Shown: positions 39,355-48,041 of the stretch, piece by piece
Numbering within the stretch: the first letter of the stretch is position 1
How the letters are laid out: each line of letters begins with the position of its first letter
Origin: Saccharomyces mikatae IFO 1815
Lineage: Eukaryota; Ascomycota; Saccharomycetes; Saccharomycetales; Saccharomycetaceae
Assembly (NCBI RefSeq): GCF_947241705.1
Contig: NC_079270.1
Coordinates: forward strand, 558,001 to 622,000
DNA length: 64,000 nucleotides
Reading direction: 5' to 3'
The notes under the pieces: model-generated
The model's database searches: none
Told to the model about the DNA's origin: nothing
Seen by the model: only the letters and a program-made list of their open reading frames with translations
Position numbers and translations under genes: made by a program

Positions 39355-39822
39355 GTTGAAGTGCACTCGTATTCCTGTACTTATAATGCTTTTGATCAAG
39401 AGTCTAAAATGAAATGCTCATATTATAGGCATTCACCATCTTGTTATATTAATGCCAGTTCTCAAGAAAGTCGTCATGCACGGCCCAACCAGCGGCTGGA
39501 TAACGGATCTACCCCAACCTCGGACTCAAAGTCGTTGCTATAAAAACAAAAATAAAAAACGGCGTTTCTCGAGACGCAGTTCCAGATGATAATGTCATTC
39601 TTCAGGACTATGTGATTTTTAGTCAATAATTCTTGCTCGAGAGTTGTTCCCAGCACGCTGCACATATATAGTTGTACCACTATTGTTTTCTTTTAAGCAA
39701 TATAAGAAGTGAAAAGAGGCCAGGACTCCCCCTAAATTATTGTCCTGTTTGTTACTTATTACTCCACATACGTTCAGTTTTACAGAATAGTCAGTTACAA
39801 CCCTTTTCTTTTCAGTTTAACA
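39355..39822. other. ARP8/LSC1 divergent promoter
   Basis: 468 bp between divergent ATGs. No confident factor site was found. T-rich runs precede the LSC1 start. Confidence 0.5.
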
Positions 39823-40812
39823 ATGTTAAAATCTTCCGTTTCAAAGGCGTCTTTGAGGGTCTGTCGTCACTTCCACAGAGAGTCTATTCCTTACGATAAG
39901 ACGATCAAGAACTTACTGCTTCCCAAGGACACAAAGGTAATTTTCCAGGGTTTCACAGGTAAGCAAGGTACCTTTCATGCCAGTATCTCTCAGGAATACG
40001 GTACGAATGTTGTTGGTGGTACGAACCCAAAGAAGGCGGGTCAGACACATTTAGGCCAACCTGTTTTCGCCTCTGTAAAGGACGCAATTAAGGAAACTGG
40101 CGCTACTGCAAGTGCAATTTTTGTTCCTCCACCAATTGCAGCTGCTGCCATCAAAGAATCTATTGAAGCTGAAATTCCTTTGGCTGTATGTATCACAGAA
40201 GGTATTCCCCAACATGATATGTTATATATTGCAGAAATGTTACAAACACAAGATAAAACAAGATTAGTTGGGCCCAATTGTCCTGGTATTATCAATCCAG
40301 CAACAAAAGTGAGAATTGGTATCCAACCTCCAAGAATTTTCCAAGCTGGTAAGATCGGTATTATTTCCAGATCGGGAACTCTAACGTATGAAGCTGTTCA
40401 ACAAACAACTAAAACTAATCTTGGCCAATCTTTAGTTGTCGGTATGGGTGGTGATGCGTTCCCTGGTACTGATTTCATTGATGCCCTGAAGTTATTTCTA
40501 GAAGATGAAACCACAGAAGGTATTATTATGTTGGGTGAAATAGGTGGTAAAGCCGAAATCGAGGCAGCTCAATTTTTGAAAGAATACAACTTTAGCAGAA
40601 GCAATCCTATGCCAGTGGCATCTTTTATTGCCGGAACTGTTGCCGGTCAAATGAAAGGTGTTAGAATGGGTCATTCAGGTGCCATTGTAGAAGGATCCGG
40701 TACTGATGCCGAATCTAAAAAACAAGCCTTAAGGGATGTTGGAGTTGCCGTCGTCGAATCTCCAGGATACTTAGGTCAAGCTTTACTAGATCAATTTGCC
40801 AAATATAAATGA
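39823..40812 (+). CDS. LSC1: Lsc1, succinyl-CoA ligase alpha subunit
   Basis: Lsc1 pairs with Lsc2 in the mitochondrial TCA cycle to make succinate and ATP from succinyl-CoA. It has 329 residues, the same as S. cerevisiae. The presequence [21 protein letters not shown] is basic and Ser-rich. The CoA-binding Rossmann part shows [14 protein letters not shown] and GGTNPKKAG. The phospho-histidine is in [19 protein letters not shown]. The ligase core [12 protein letters not shown] is intact. Codon bias is moderately high. The tRNA-Gly gene and the LTR cluster lie downstream. Confidence 0.97.
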   Translation: MLKSSVSKASLRVCRHFHRESIPYDKTIKNLLLPKDTKVIFQGFTGKQGTFHASISQEYGTNVVGGTNPKKAGQTHLGQPVFASVKDAIKETGATASAIFVPPPIAAAAIKESIEAEIPLAVCITEGIPQHDMLYIAEMLQTQDKTRLVGPNCPGIINPATKVRIGIQPPRIFQAGKIGIISRSGTLTYEAVQQTTKTNLGQSLVVGMGGDAFPGTDFIDALKLFLEDETTEGIIMLGEIGGKAEIEAAQFLKEYNFSRSNPMPVASFIAGTVAGQMKGVRMGHSGAIVEGSGTDAESKKQALRDVGVAVVESPGYLGQALLDQFAKYK

Positions 40813-41152
40813 TTTTACTAAGAAGGGAAACAACAGATTGTGAAGAGAAAGATTTCAATGCTTCAGATGTCCCTTCGGATGTCCCTTAAACAAGTATGGA
40901 GCCAATTTATTTATTTTTTTGCAGCTTTTACTGACGTTCTATGCTAATCTGTCCCTCTGTATATATTCATTTATCCTTATAAATTCTACTAGGAAATCTT
41001 TTAATAGTATATTTATTAGTGTTCTTTTTAAAAACGCTATACCCAAAGGGCTATCTAATTACGATGGAAAAAAAAATACTACAGGAGGAGTCCATTAGAT
41101 ATTTCTAATAAATATCAGAGCTGTCCAGAATTCCTTTTATCTAGGATATCTG

Positions 41153-41224
41153 TGCGCAAGCCGGGAATCGAACCCGGGCCTCATGCTTGGGAAGCATAAA
41201 TTCTAACCACTGAACCACTTGCGC
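41153..41224 (-). tRNA. tRNA-Gly (CCC)
   Basis: On the minus strand a 72-nt cloverleaf runs from GCGCAAGTGGTTCAGTGG to CCCGGCTTGCGC plus the discriminator A. The acceptor stem GCGCAAG/CTTGCGC pairs fully. The anticodon loop is TTCCCAA, giving CCC. Box B is GGTTCGATTCC. There is no intron. S. cerevisiae has a tRNA-Gly(CCC) gene on this chromosome. The usual T-tract is not next to the gene: the first run of five or more T on the minus strand is T9 at 41068-41076, ~77 nt beyond the 3' end. Confidence 0.95.
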
Positions 41225-41314
41225 GTCTCAATCAATTGGGTTTGGCTGTTGAAGCAAACTAAGTCCCACAAATTATATTTGCTAGTAACTTTGTTACCAA
41301 CAACAGTATCATAT

Positions 41315-41695
41315 TGTTGGAATAAGTGATTACCACTATACATTTATTCATATAAATTGTTGTAGTTGATGACGAACATTCTTTAACATGATACTAATGA
41401 TTTTGAGTAAATTAATACTAACATTCTTATGGTGATACCAATTTAAATGGAGTAGGGAAATTCTAATTATAGAATTTCCTGCACTAATAAGATAAAGATC
41501 TATTAATTGTCCAGAACTTAGTATATAAGAAGATGAGTTAACACTAAATTCTTATCATCAACACTCTGATTTATGTCTGAACCTTTTGGTTTAATACACC
41601 CAATCAGCGTGTGTTTTATATACCTCTCTTATATAGATTAAGAAGGAACGACTATTCTTAATTATTACAACTTACTAAACTACTAATTATCAACA
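41315..41695 (+). mobile_element. Solo LTR, probable tau (Ty4-type), complete, with target duplication
   Basis: The element starts TGTTGGAATAAGTG and ends AATTATCAACA, 381 bp, with the 5-bp target duplication CATAT on each side (41310-41314 and 41696-41700). TATATAAG within it is the likely LTR promoter. Size and ends suit tau, the Ty4 LTR (~371 bp), better than delta (~334 bp) or sigma (~340 bp). Ty4 itself is absent, so this is a solo LTR left by recombination. The exact duplication marks it as younger than its neighbours. It lies ~90 bp upstream of the tRNA-Gly 5' end. Confidence 0.75.
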
Positions 41696-41740
41696 CATAT
41701 ATGCTATTAGAAGAAGACACATGTTGGAATAAGTGATTAC

Positions 41741-42072
41741 TGAGATAATAGTGGAGTTTGATGTAATTGTTGGGATTCCATTTTTTATAAGGCAATAATA
41801 TTAGGTATGTAGATATACTAGAAGTTCTCCTCGGGGATTTAGGAATCCATAAAAGGGAATCTACAATTCTACACAATTCTATAAACATTATTATCATCGT
41901 TTTATATGTTGTTATTCATTGATCCTATTACATTATCAATCCTTGCATTTCAGCTTCCACTAATTTAGATGACTATTTCTCATTATTTGCGTCATCTTCT
42001 AACACCGTATATGATAATATACTAGCAACGTAAATACTAGTTAGTAGATGATAGTTGATATATATTACAACA
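41741..42072 (-). mobile_element. Solo delta LTR (Ty1/Ty2 family), fossil
   Basis: 332 bp, TGTTGTAATA...ATTATCTCA on the minus strand, with the standard delta interior. It is very similar to the delta at 18233-18591 over its whole length. No Ty coding sequence accompanies it. Confidence 0.88.
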
Positions 42073-42167
42073 ATCTTTATCTTACTAATGCAGGAAGTTC
42101 TATTATTAGAATTTTCCTACTTCAATTTATACTAATAAATGTATAGTTGCAATCACTTATTCCAACA
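42073..42167 (-). mobile_element. Tau-type LTR 5' fragment, fossil
   Basis: Starting from 42167 the minus strand reads TGTTGGAATAAGTGATTG and shares ATACATTTATT, AGGAAAATTCTAAT, TTCCTGCA and AAGATAAAGAT with the complete LTR at 41315-41695. It ends at the delta LTR. Confidence 0.65.
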
Positions 42168-42212
42168 ATAACAATGTATAAAACAAATTAAAACAAGCAA
42201 AATAAATAAATG

Positions 42213-42336
42213 AAATATTGTGTAAAATTATCGATTCCCTTTAATGGATTCTATATTCTCGAGGAGAACTTCCAGTATATTCTGTATACATAATAACATT
42301 ACGTTAATCAAAAATGGAATCTTAACATTTATTTCA
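42213..42336 (+). mobile_element. Delta LTR 3' remnant, old fossil
   Basis: The plus-strand order ATTGTGTAAAAT, GATTCCCTTTAATGGATTC, CTCGAGGAGAACTTCCAGTA, TTCTGTATAC, AAAAATGGAATC matches the 3' third of a Ty1-type delta. It is more diverged than the other deltas here and has no 5' part, so it is an older insertion. Confidence 0.75.
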
Positions 42337-42765
42337 AAATTTACCTGTTTTTTCAAAAGGAAATATTTTTACAAATTCTTAACAACTTTATTATAACAGT
42401 GAATACGAAAGAACAAGAGCAGTCAATTCATGACGACATTTAATATAGTAAGATAACTTTTATTCCAAAGTAAACTGTGTATTTGTCTATACATAGGGTT
42501 GTCTCCTTTATAATTTAGATAATTCGACCTCAAGGTTTACACACTTAGCATAATGGGGTTGAAAAATGAGTATAGGGACAATTTATACCTTGATTTTTAA
42601 CTACAGTACATACGCCAAATTAAGTCAGTTCATTTAGTTTTTTATCCTGCTTTCATTTAGAAAGCCTACTTGTTACAATTACTGACCATATAGTTTTAGA
42701 AGATCGCATCCGATGAGTGACGAAGGAAGGAATATGGCCGAATAATTATTGAAGTATGTCTTGCT

Positions 42766-43725
42766 TTATAGGAAATCTATTAATTTATCAACAAATATTT
42801 CCACATTCAAAACGATGTCATGCTCGGTATCTATGAAACAGCACTTCTGTCCAACAAATCTGTTACTGCTACTGACTCTTCCGTCGACAATGCTAGTTGG
42901 CCAATTTTTAATGTCCCACTTCAAACCACGAGTTTCTTTAATTACAGTAGCTTCTCCGATAGGCAACAGTCCACAGTTTCCTATACAAGAGTTTCTAAAC
43001 CGAGGGTCATACTCAATCAAAGTTCCATTTTTCTTGATTAGGAATATTAAGTCGGTCGGCGTCATATAACAAAGTTTGAAATAACTTGCACTTTTGGATA
43101 AGGTATATAATTGCGTGATTGAGTGAACTGTCTGATCAAATCTACCACCAATGCCTCCTAATGCTAATAAACTTATCGGAGTCACTTCCGAAAAAACCAA
43201 AGATTTTGTCATATTATTGTATAATGTATGAATACCTTTTTCTAGCTCGATTCCATGGTTTGGTTGACAATTGTCTTCATTCGATATCAAAGCATGAAAT
43301 TTTGGTGAATTGAAGTGTAAAGAAATCAAATTCACGCATTTCGTGAAATCAGTCGAATACTGTGTTGTCTGTTTAATGATAATTACCCTGTTTTTCTTAT
43401 AGTAATTGAAAACCTTATCTGATAGTGAATCTAGGTCACCGATAATATAATCAGGAAGATATTTGACTCTTATGGTTTCGTTATCGTTTAGGTAGTCATA
43501 TAATCTGTTCGCTGCACCATCTGCACAGACTTTTAGGTCATGGAGTTTCCAAATTTTGTAGAACAACGACCTGGGAATATCAATTTTTTGGTTCAGTATA
43601 AGTAGTGTTGAATTATTACCTTCATTTGGGTGAATTAATTCTTTCAAGTTCGTTTCATTTCTGGCCTTAATTAAGTCAGCATTAACATCAATTCGTTCAG
43701 GATTCTCAATACACTCTTCAGTCAT
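42766..43725 (-). CDS. THI80: Thi80, thiamine pyrophosphokinase
   Basis: Thi80 transfers pyrophosphate from ATP to thiamine, making the cofactor ThDP. It is essential. It has 319 residues from MTEECIENPER, exactly the S. cerevisiae length. The frame is open 18 codons further up, but no homologous start lies there. The family motifs are visible: VCADGAANRLYDYL, DYIIGDLDSLS, QYSTDFTKCV and LALGGIGGRFDQTVHSI in the catalytic domain, then the C-terminal thiamine-binding domain with GLLPIGEATVIKETRGLKWD and SSSNRF. Nothing suggests damage. Confidence 0.97.
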   Translation of the reverse strand: MTEECIENPERIDVNADLIKARNETNLKELIHPNEGNNSTLLILNQKIDIPRSLFYKIWKLHDLKVCADGAANRLYDYLNDNETIRVKYLPDYIIGDLDSLSDKVFNYYKKNRVIIIKQTTQYSTDFTKCVNLISLHFNSPKFHALISNEDNCQPNHGIELEKGIHTLYNNMTKSLVFSEVTPISLLALGGIGGRFDQTVHSITQLYTLSKSASYFKLCYMTPTDLIFLIKKNGTLIEYDPRFRNSCIGNCGLLPIGEATVIKETRGLKWDIKNWPTSIVDGRVSSSNRFVGQKCCFIDTEHDIVLNVEIFVDKLIDFL

Positions 43726-44111
43726 AATATTGATACTCAAAGTTTTCTTTGCTTCTCTATGACCAATAAGTGTATACAATACTTCTCAATTATGTCATAA
43801 TTTAACATTGAAAAAGCCAAGTACTTTTATAAACCCTTTCCATTTTTACTCCTTTTGTTATTCCCATCAGCTACTTTTTTTCTATTTTGCGCATATTTTG
43901 CGTTTTTCGCTATTCTGAAATATGCACTCTAAGGAACTTAAGGCAACTATTAGAAGTCGTAAGAATGCTGTAATTGCTTAACACATGATTGCGGAGTTTA
44001 TCAATATATAAAGGGGTATGCAGTTTTCTTTCACTACCGTAGTATACATTTACGCTTATATAAACCTAGAGTACTCAATTGATGTACATAAATCTCGTAG
44101 TCGAATTGACA
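43726..44111. other. THI80 promoter / ELG1 3' region
   Basis: 386 bp with T-rich stretches (43840-43890). No RNA gene and no confident regulator site were found. Confidence 0.5.
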
Positions 44112-46487
44112 TCAATCATGTTTTGAAACCTTCGAGCGTAAATGGTCCCATTTTCTCACTACTATACTTGGATCGGCCCTGAACCATACATTTTTTAGAA
44201 TACCGTCTTGTGATAACTGGTAAACTAAGTCTTTATATCGCCTTTCTGATACATGTTCGCTGTGCAACTCAAATATCTGCTTATTTTCATCCTTGACATT
44301 GGCATCACTTTTGGCAATTTCGAAAACAAAAGGATTAATTTCCGCTTTTATTTGTTGAGTAGTATTGCTCAGTAAATAAAGCTCAGCATTTTCATTTAGA
44401 GCATCGACGTTATAAATACCTTTAAATTGGTTCAGTGTATCAGAAATTTTTCTAGAATTTCTCGTTCTTCTTGTCGACTGTAACTGGTCATACCTTGGTA
44501 TTCTCGAACCTAGAAAATTGATTGTGGATTCAGTCATTTTTTTGAACTTGTTGACGAGTAATTCTTTATTAATTTTTGGTGTCAATTCTCGGCAGTAATT
44601 TGGCTGAGCCTCTAGCTGTTCTTGGATATGCTGGTGAATATTCAATTCAAACGGCAGTAACTGTTGCCTATCAGGGTCATTTAAATGCAAGTTATAGTCA
44701 ATCATATAATCAGATTTCAGTTTCATTTCATCATCTATATTAGGATCCTGGAAAGCATGAAGTTTTTCTGGTGTCATTGTGGTGGAATCTATTTCTTGTT
44801 TTACCATTGAACGGTTTCGCGTTGCCTGGCCAATAACATCATTTAGGGATAGAAGATCAGTTAATTGTGACATTTCATCCATATTCGAACCCATGATCAA
44901 TGTTGGGGTCCGTATTCTGCTCTTCGATAATATCAAATCACTCTTTTTATTGACACACCAAAACTGCAAAGACATCAAGCACTTCCTTATATCTGCATCA
45001 TTATGTTTTATCATATCATGAAGCCAATCATCACAAACTTCGATTTCAAGGGATTTCAAATATTTTGTTAAAAACGCATGCACAGATGATGTACTAATTT
45101 TTTTTGCATGAAACAGAGAATTTTGTTCAATTGTCAATGCAATAAGCTCACTAGGAATTAATGACAAATCCTTACAAGTCAATACCAGAGGCCTCCTGGA
45201 AAACTCGCACAGCTTATTAATCATTGACCAATATCCCCTGTCATGTTCCTTAAATAATACATCAACGTCATTAAATAAAACAAGTCCATAATCATATTTC
45301 CTTTTCGAGGAATCTTTAACATAATGTGTAGTGGTGAAATCTAATAGGGTATCAAGTAAATCTTTCCTACTCCTATTCACGTTTGAGTTAACTTCGTATA
45401 TCTGATGAGAGTTATCGTCGCCAGCAATTTCTCTCATGATTGTTTGTATCAGTGTCTTCTTCCCTATTGAATTGCCGTGCAATATCATTAGTGGTACAAA
45501 TTCGCTTAGGTTAGGATTTGTTTCGCCATTTTTGTAGGAATTTGCACGCAGACTTTCGTCTTCTATGAAATCAGGCACAATAAAGTTAGCAAATTCAGAA
45601 CCAGTACCCTGCTGTTTACTCGAAGTGATTGTGTTTAGTAAGCGCTTCCTTGTAGTAGGCTTTTCTAGCATATGAAATGATGTCGCAATCCAGTTTTTAA
45701 TTTGAGATTTCAATTTAGGTTCAATTAGTACCTGTTTCAGTGTAACTGGCTTGAACAGCTGTGGCCATGTAAGGGTTGTATTCCTCTTGACATTTGCACC
45801 AAGTAATTTAGGGGCTGGGTAATGGATGGGAATACTGGATGCTAAATTATTGTCTTTCAGTGTTTCGTAGTCGCTAGAGAGAAAATCATGATGTAGTGAT
45901 GGTGTTGTCCGGAAAGGAAGTGGAATATTAATGGGCTTATCCGGCAGTTCGCCATCATCATCAGGGCAGGTCAATTGGTGTAGTGGTAACGGTGGCTCTA
46001 TTTCTTTTAGTTTGGAAATACTATTAAATCTTTTAAAAGTATCAATTGTTTCCTTCTTGAGTAAGTTCTTGAGTTTAGGGGCCCTTTCCTTAAGAAGCGA
46101 TGATTTGATTCTCGATGTGGAAATTATCGCGATATCATCTTCTAGCTCATATGAGATTGTATTTTCACTATAATTATTGTCACTTTTGGGACCTTTGTCA
46201 CTGATTACAATAAGATCATCGTTTGCGTCATCGCATTTTTCTTTGGTGCGTTTCATCATCAAAAACTCCTTCGCAGATTTGCGACTAGCAGAAGTGGCTT
46301 CAATCGGTTTGACCATAGAATGGTTTAGTAATATTACTGAAGAATCGTCATAGTTGATTGTTTTGGCATCAAAAGCGCTGGATTCAGTATTATTTTCCTC
46401 ATCAATAGTAATTTGTAGAGCCTCTTGCCTTTTCACCTTTTTCTTATTACCTGTCAATATGTCACGTAAAGACACGTGTCTTTTCAT
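44112..46487 (-). CDS. ELG1: Elg1, alternative RFC large subunit that unloads PCNA
   Basis: Elg1 replaces Rfc1 in an RFC-like complex that removes (preferentially SUMO-modified) PCNA from chromatin after replication. It has 791 residues from [11 protein letters not shown], the S. cerevisiae length. A further 20 codons are open upstream without homology. N-terminal SUMO-interacting-type cores are visible ([24 protein letters not shown]). The AAA+ region contains [13 protein letters not shown] (about residue 338), a Walker A with Lys in place of Ser/Thr after GK, as known for this family. [14 protein letters not shown] is the Walker B region. Two MCB boxes in the short upstream interval suggest G1/S expression. 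Confidence 0.96.
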   Translation of the reverse strand: MKRHVSLRDILTGNKKKVKRQEALQITIDEENNTESSAFDAKTINYDDSSVILLNHSMVKPIEATSASRKSAKEFLMMKRTKEKCDDANDDLIVISDKGPKSDNNYSENTISYELEDDIAIISTSRIKSSLLKERAPKLKNLLKKETIDTFKRFNSISKLKEIEPPLPLHQLTCPDDDGELPDKPINIPLPFRTTPSLHHDFLSSDYETLKDNNLASSIPIHYPAPKLLGANVKRNTTLTWPQLFKPVTLKQVLIEPKLKSQIKNWIATSFHMLEKPTTRKRLLNTITSSKQQGTGSEFANFIVPDFIEDESLRANSYKNGETNPNLSEFVPLMILHGNSIGKKTLIQTIMREIAGDDNSHQIYEVNSNVNRSRKDLLDTLLDFTTTHYVKDSSKRKYDYGLVLFNDVDVLFKEHDRGYWSMINKLCEFSRRPLVLTCKDLSLIPSELIALTIEQNSLFHAKKISTSSVHAFLTKYLKSLEIEVCDDWLHDMIKHNDADIRKCLMSLQFWCVNKKSDLILSKSRIRTPTLIMGSNMDEMSQLTDLLSLNDVIGQATRNRSMVKQEIDSTTMTPEKLHAFQDPNIDDEMKLKSDYMIDYNLHLNDPDRQQLLPFELNIHQHIQEQLEAQPNYCRELTPKINKELLVNKFKKMTESTINFLGSRIPRYDQLQSTRRTRNSRKISDTLNQFKGIYNVDALNENAELYLLSNTTQQIKAEINPFVFEIAKSDANVKDENKQIFELHSEHVSERRYKDLVYQLSQDGILKNVWFRADPSIVVRKWDHLRSKVSKHD

Positions 46488-46635
46488 TGGGAAAACTTTC
46501 TTTGGATTCAAAGGGTCGATAATCTGGTATTCATGCGATTCTAGCACAATTAAAGTGGTTGGTGAATCTTGTTAGTGCATAAAATTATCAACAGGTCAAT
46601 TGTACTAAACTCATTTATTTATCACCGCTAACGTT

Positions 46636-46641
46636 ACGCGT
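46636..46641. promoter_or_regulatory. MCB box (MBF site), ELG1-proximal
   Basis: ACGCGT in the context TTACGCGTC, ~150 bp upstream of the ELG1 ATG. MBF (Mbp1-Swi6) drives replication genes at G1/S through this hexamer. Confidence 0.65.
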
Positions 46642-46736
46642 CTGGCATCTTAAAAAAAGAAAGAAAAAAGAAAAGGACTACATACTCTATTTCGCTATGA
46701 GACGATATATACTGTACAATTGATGGAAGGTACTCA

Positions 46737-46742
46737 ACGCGT
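46737..46742. promoter_or_regulatory. MCB box, ELG1-distal
   Basis: A second ACGCGT, directly adjoining the PNO1 stop codon and 250 bp upstream of the ELG1 ATG. Two copies in a 255-bp interval strengthen the MBF reading. Confidence 0.55.
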
Positions 46743-47567
46743 TTAGTAGCGTTCCTTTAACCTAGATGCGACCGTACGTAAGTTTCCGTAAACTTTACCT
46801 GGAGGCGAACCTAAAATCAAACTTACGACAGATTCTCTGGCCATTCTAATGTGAGTAAACCCACCCAAAATGTGGATTTTAGAGTCTGCTAAGACTATTC
46901 TTGTCCTTGTCGCATTTTCAATGGCAAATTTTGTCTTACCGTCTTTGCCGGCAATACGACCAATAGCTCTAGACAAATGGTCACCCGTTAGAGTCTTGAC
47001 ATCTTTTACTTCAAAGGTTTCAATATATAGATCATCTAGCCTTAATAATGCAATAGAATCATCCAAGTCAAACCCTAACGTAAAAGCCTTGATAAAATCA
47101 GCACCTTTTTGCAGTGCACCCGGATCTGTTGTGAATTTAGGATTCGTTCTTAGTTCCACCGATTTGGTCTTTAAGTTCATTCTGACTTGCAGCTTCAAGT
47201 GCTCTACCAGTGGAGGATATATTTTAGTCCAGCTATTCCTTAACGGTGTCATTCTATGTGGTGGAACCATGATCTTCCTCGATTCAAACTTTATTTTGTT
47301 ACCCTGTGTTTTACTAGCTGAAGTAAAGCGAGGCTTCCCTTGATCATCCACCACTACGGTCTTGGATTCGCGCATCTTCAGACTACCATCCTCGTTATTT
47401 CCCTCATCTTTTACTGTGTTATCGCTAGCATCATCTAATAGAACATCTTCATCTTCATCATCCCCAATGCTCTCAGTATTACTTATTCCTATAATTCTAC
47501 TCTTGCTGCTGTCTTCACCACCCGTTGTTGTCACGGTAACTTTTTTTAGAGCAGTGGGTGCAACCAT
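46743..47567 (-). CDS. PNO1: Pno1/Dim2, KH-domain pre-40S ribosome assembly factor
   Basis: Pno1 binds 20S pre-rRNA near the 18S 3' end and partners Nob1 in late small-subunit maturation. It is essential. It has 274 residues, the usual length. The N-terminal ~90 residues are acidic and disordered (DDEDEDVLLDDASDN). Two KH-like folds follow, the second with AIGRIAGKDGKTKFAIENATRTRIVLADSKIHILGGF, a clear GxxGxxG-type RNA loop. The C-terminus is VYGNLRTVASRLKERY. It diverges from MDM32. PAC/RRPE-like sites lie ~100 bp upstream. Confidence 0.97.
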   Translation of the reverse strand: MVAPTALKKVTVTTTGGEDSSKSRIIGISNTESIGDDEDEDVLLDDASDNTVKDEGNNEDGSLKMRESKTVVVDDQGKPRFTSASKTQGNKIKFESRKIMVPPHRMTPLRNSWTKIYPPLVEHLKLQVRMNLKTKSVELRTNPKFTTDPGALQKGADFIKAFTLGFDLDDSIALLRLDDLYIETFEVKDVKTLTGDHLSRAIGRIAGKDGKTKFAIENATRTRIVLADSKIHILGGFTHIRMARESVVSLILGSPPGKVYGNLRTVASRLKERY

Positions 47568-47664
47568 CTTGTATTTTAGATTCAGTGCAATTTTTTATCT
47601 CTGCTAAACAGGAATACTTTATTTACTACTACTTAGTATTATTGCACACTTTTCCTTACTTAGT

Positions 47665-47670
47665 GATGAG
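47665..47670 (+). promoter_or_regulatory. PAC-like core for PNO1
   Basis: GATGAG in the context GTGATGAGC is one base off the GCGATGAG PAC element that marks ribosome-biogenesis promoters. It lies ~100 bp upstream of PNO1. Confidence 0.5.
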
Positions 47671-47692
47671 CATCGGAATGATAATAAAAGAA

Positions 47693-47701
47693 AAAAATTT
47701 T
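47693..47701. promoter_or_regulatory. RRPE-like element for PNO1
   Basis: AAAAATTTT, the core of the rRNA-processing element bound by Stb3, is centred ~27 bp from the PAC-like core, the usual pairing in this regulon. Confidence 0.5.
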
Positions 47702-48041
47702 TTATTTCTAAAGCCCATACTTGCCGTTCTAGGTGATAGCATAGCTTTATTTCACACCTAACATTTTAGTAACGCATTTTTTTCTAACCCTTTTTTCTCA
47801 CCATATGCCCTTATTTCACCACTTAGGTTTATTTTCGTAGGAAGGTATATGGAATTTTTGTCACTTTTTCTTTTTCTCAATTTTCACTTCCCGTTATTGG
47901 TTCTAAGTGGTCCTTAACTTGAACTCTCCTCTGAGGGGATGCACATTAAGCTTACTATATACATAAGCATATGAATTGAATTAAGAATTCTAAAACAAAG
48001 GCCCCAGAAGAAAATCAGGTGGAGGGAGGCTTATAGAATCC

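Larger units (their letters stand above)
41722..42167. mobile_element. Composite LTR fossil: delta LTR bracketed by inverted tau-type ends
   Basis: The block starts with TGTTGGAATAAGTGATT on the plus strand and ends with its inverse AATCACTTATTCCAACA. Between them are a complete minus-strand delta LTR (41741-42072) and a ~95-bp minus-strand tau-type 5' fragment (42073-42167). No target duplication is visible around the block. The plausible history is an LTR inserted into or recombined with older LTR sequence at this tRNA hot spot. Confidence 0.7.
40813..42765. other. LSC1 3' region, tRNA-Gly, LTR cluster, THI80 3' region
   Basis: A 1953-bp interval with no protein gene. Just after LSC1 a GATGTCCCTT word is repeated (40866-40875, 40878-40887). 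The tRNA-Gly gene and four LTR pieces follow (separate entries). 42340-42765 is AT-rich with nothing recognisable. Confidence 0.7.
47568..48041. other. PNO1/MDM32 divergent promoter
   Basis: 474 bp between divergent ATGs. It holds the PAC- and RRPE-like elements of PNO1 (separate entries) and T-rich runs toward MDM32. Confidence 0.55.

Noticed and set aside
41722-42167. A DNA transposon with terminal inverted repeats
   Set aside because: The inverted ends are the 5' end of an LTR family seen complete nearby, and the core is a delta LTR. There is no transposase and no target duplication.
46870-47343. 157-codon plus-strand frame inside PNO1 (region of dubious YOR146W)
   Set aside because: Antisense to conserved KH-domain codons, with no independent support.
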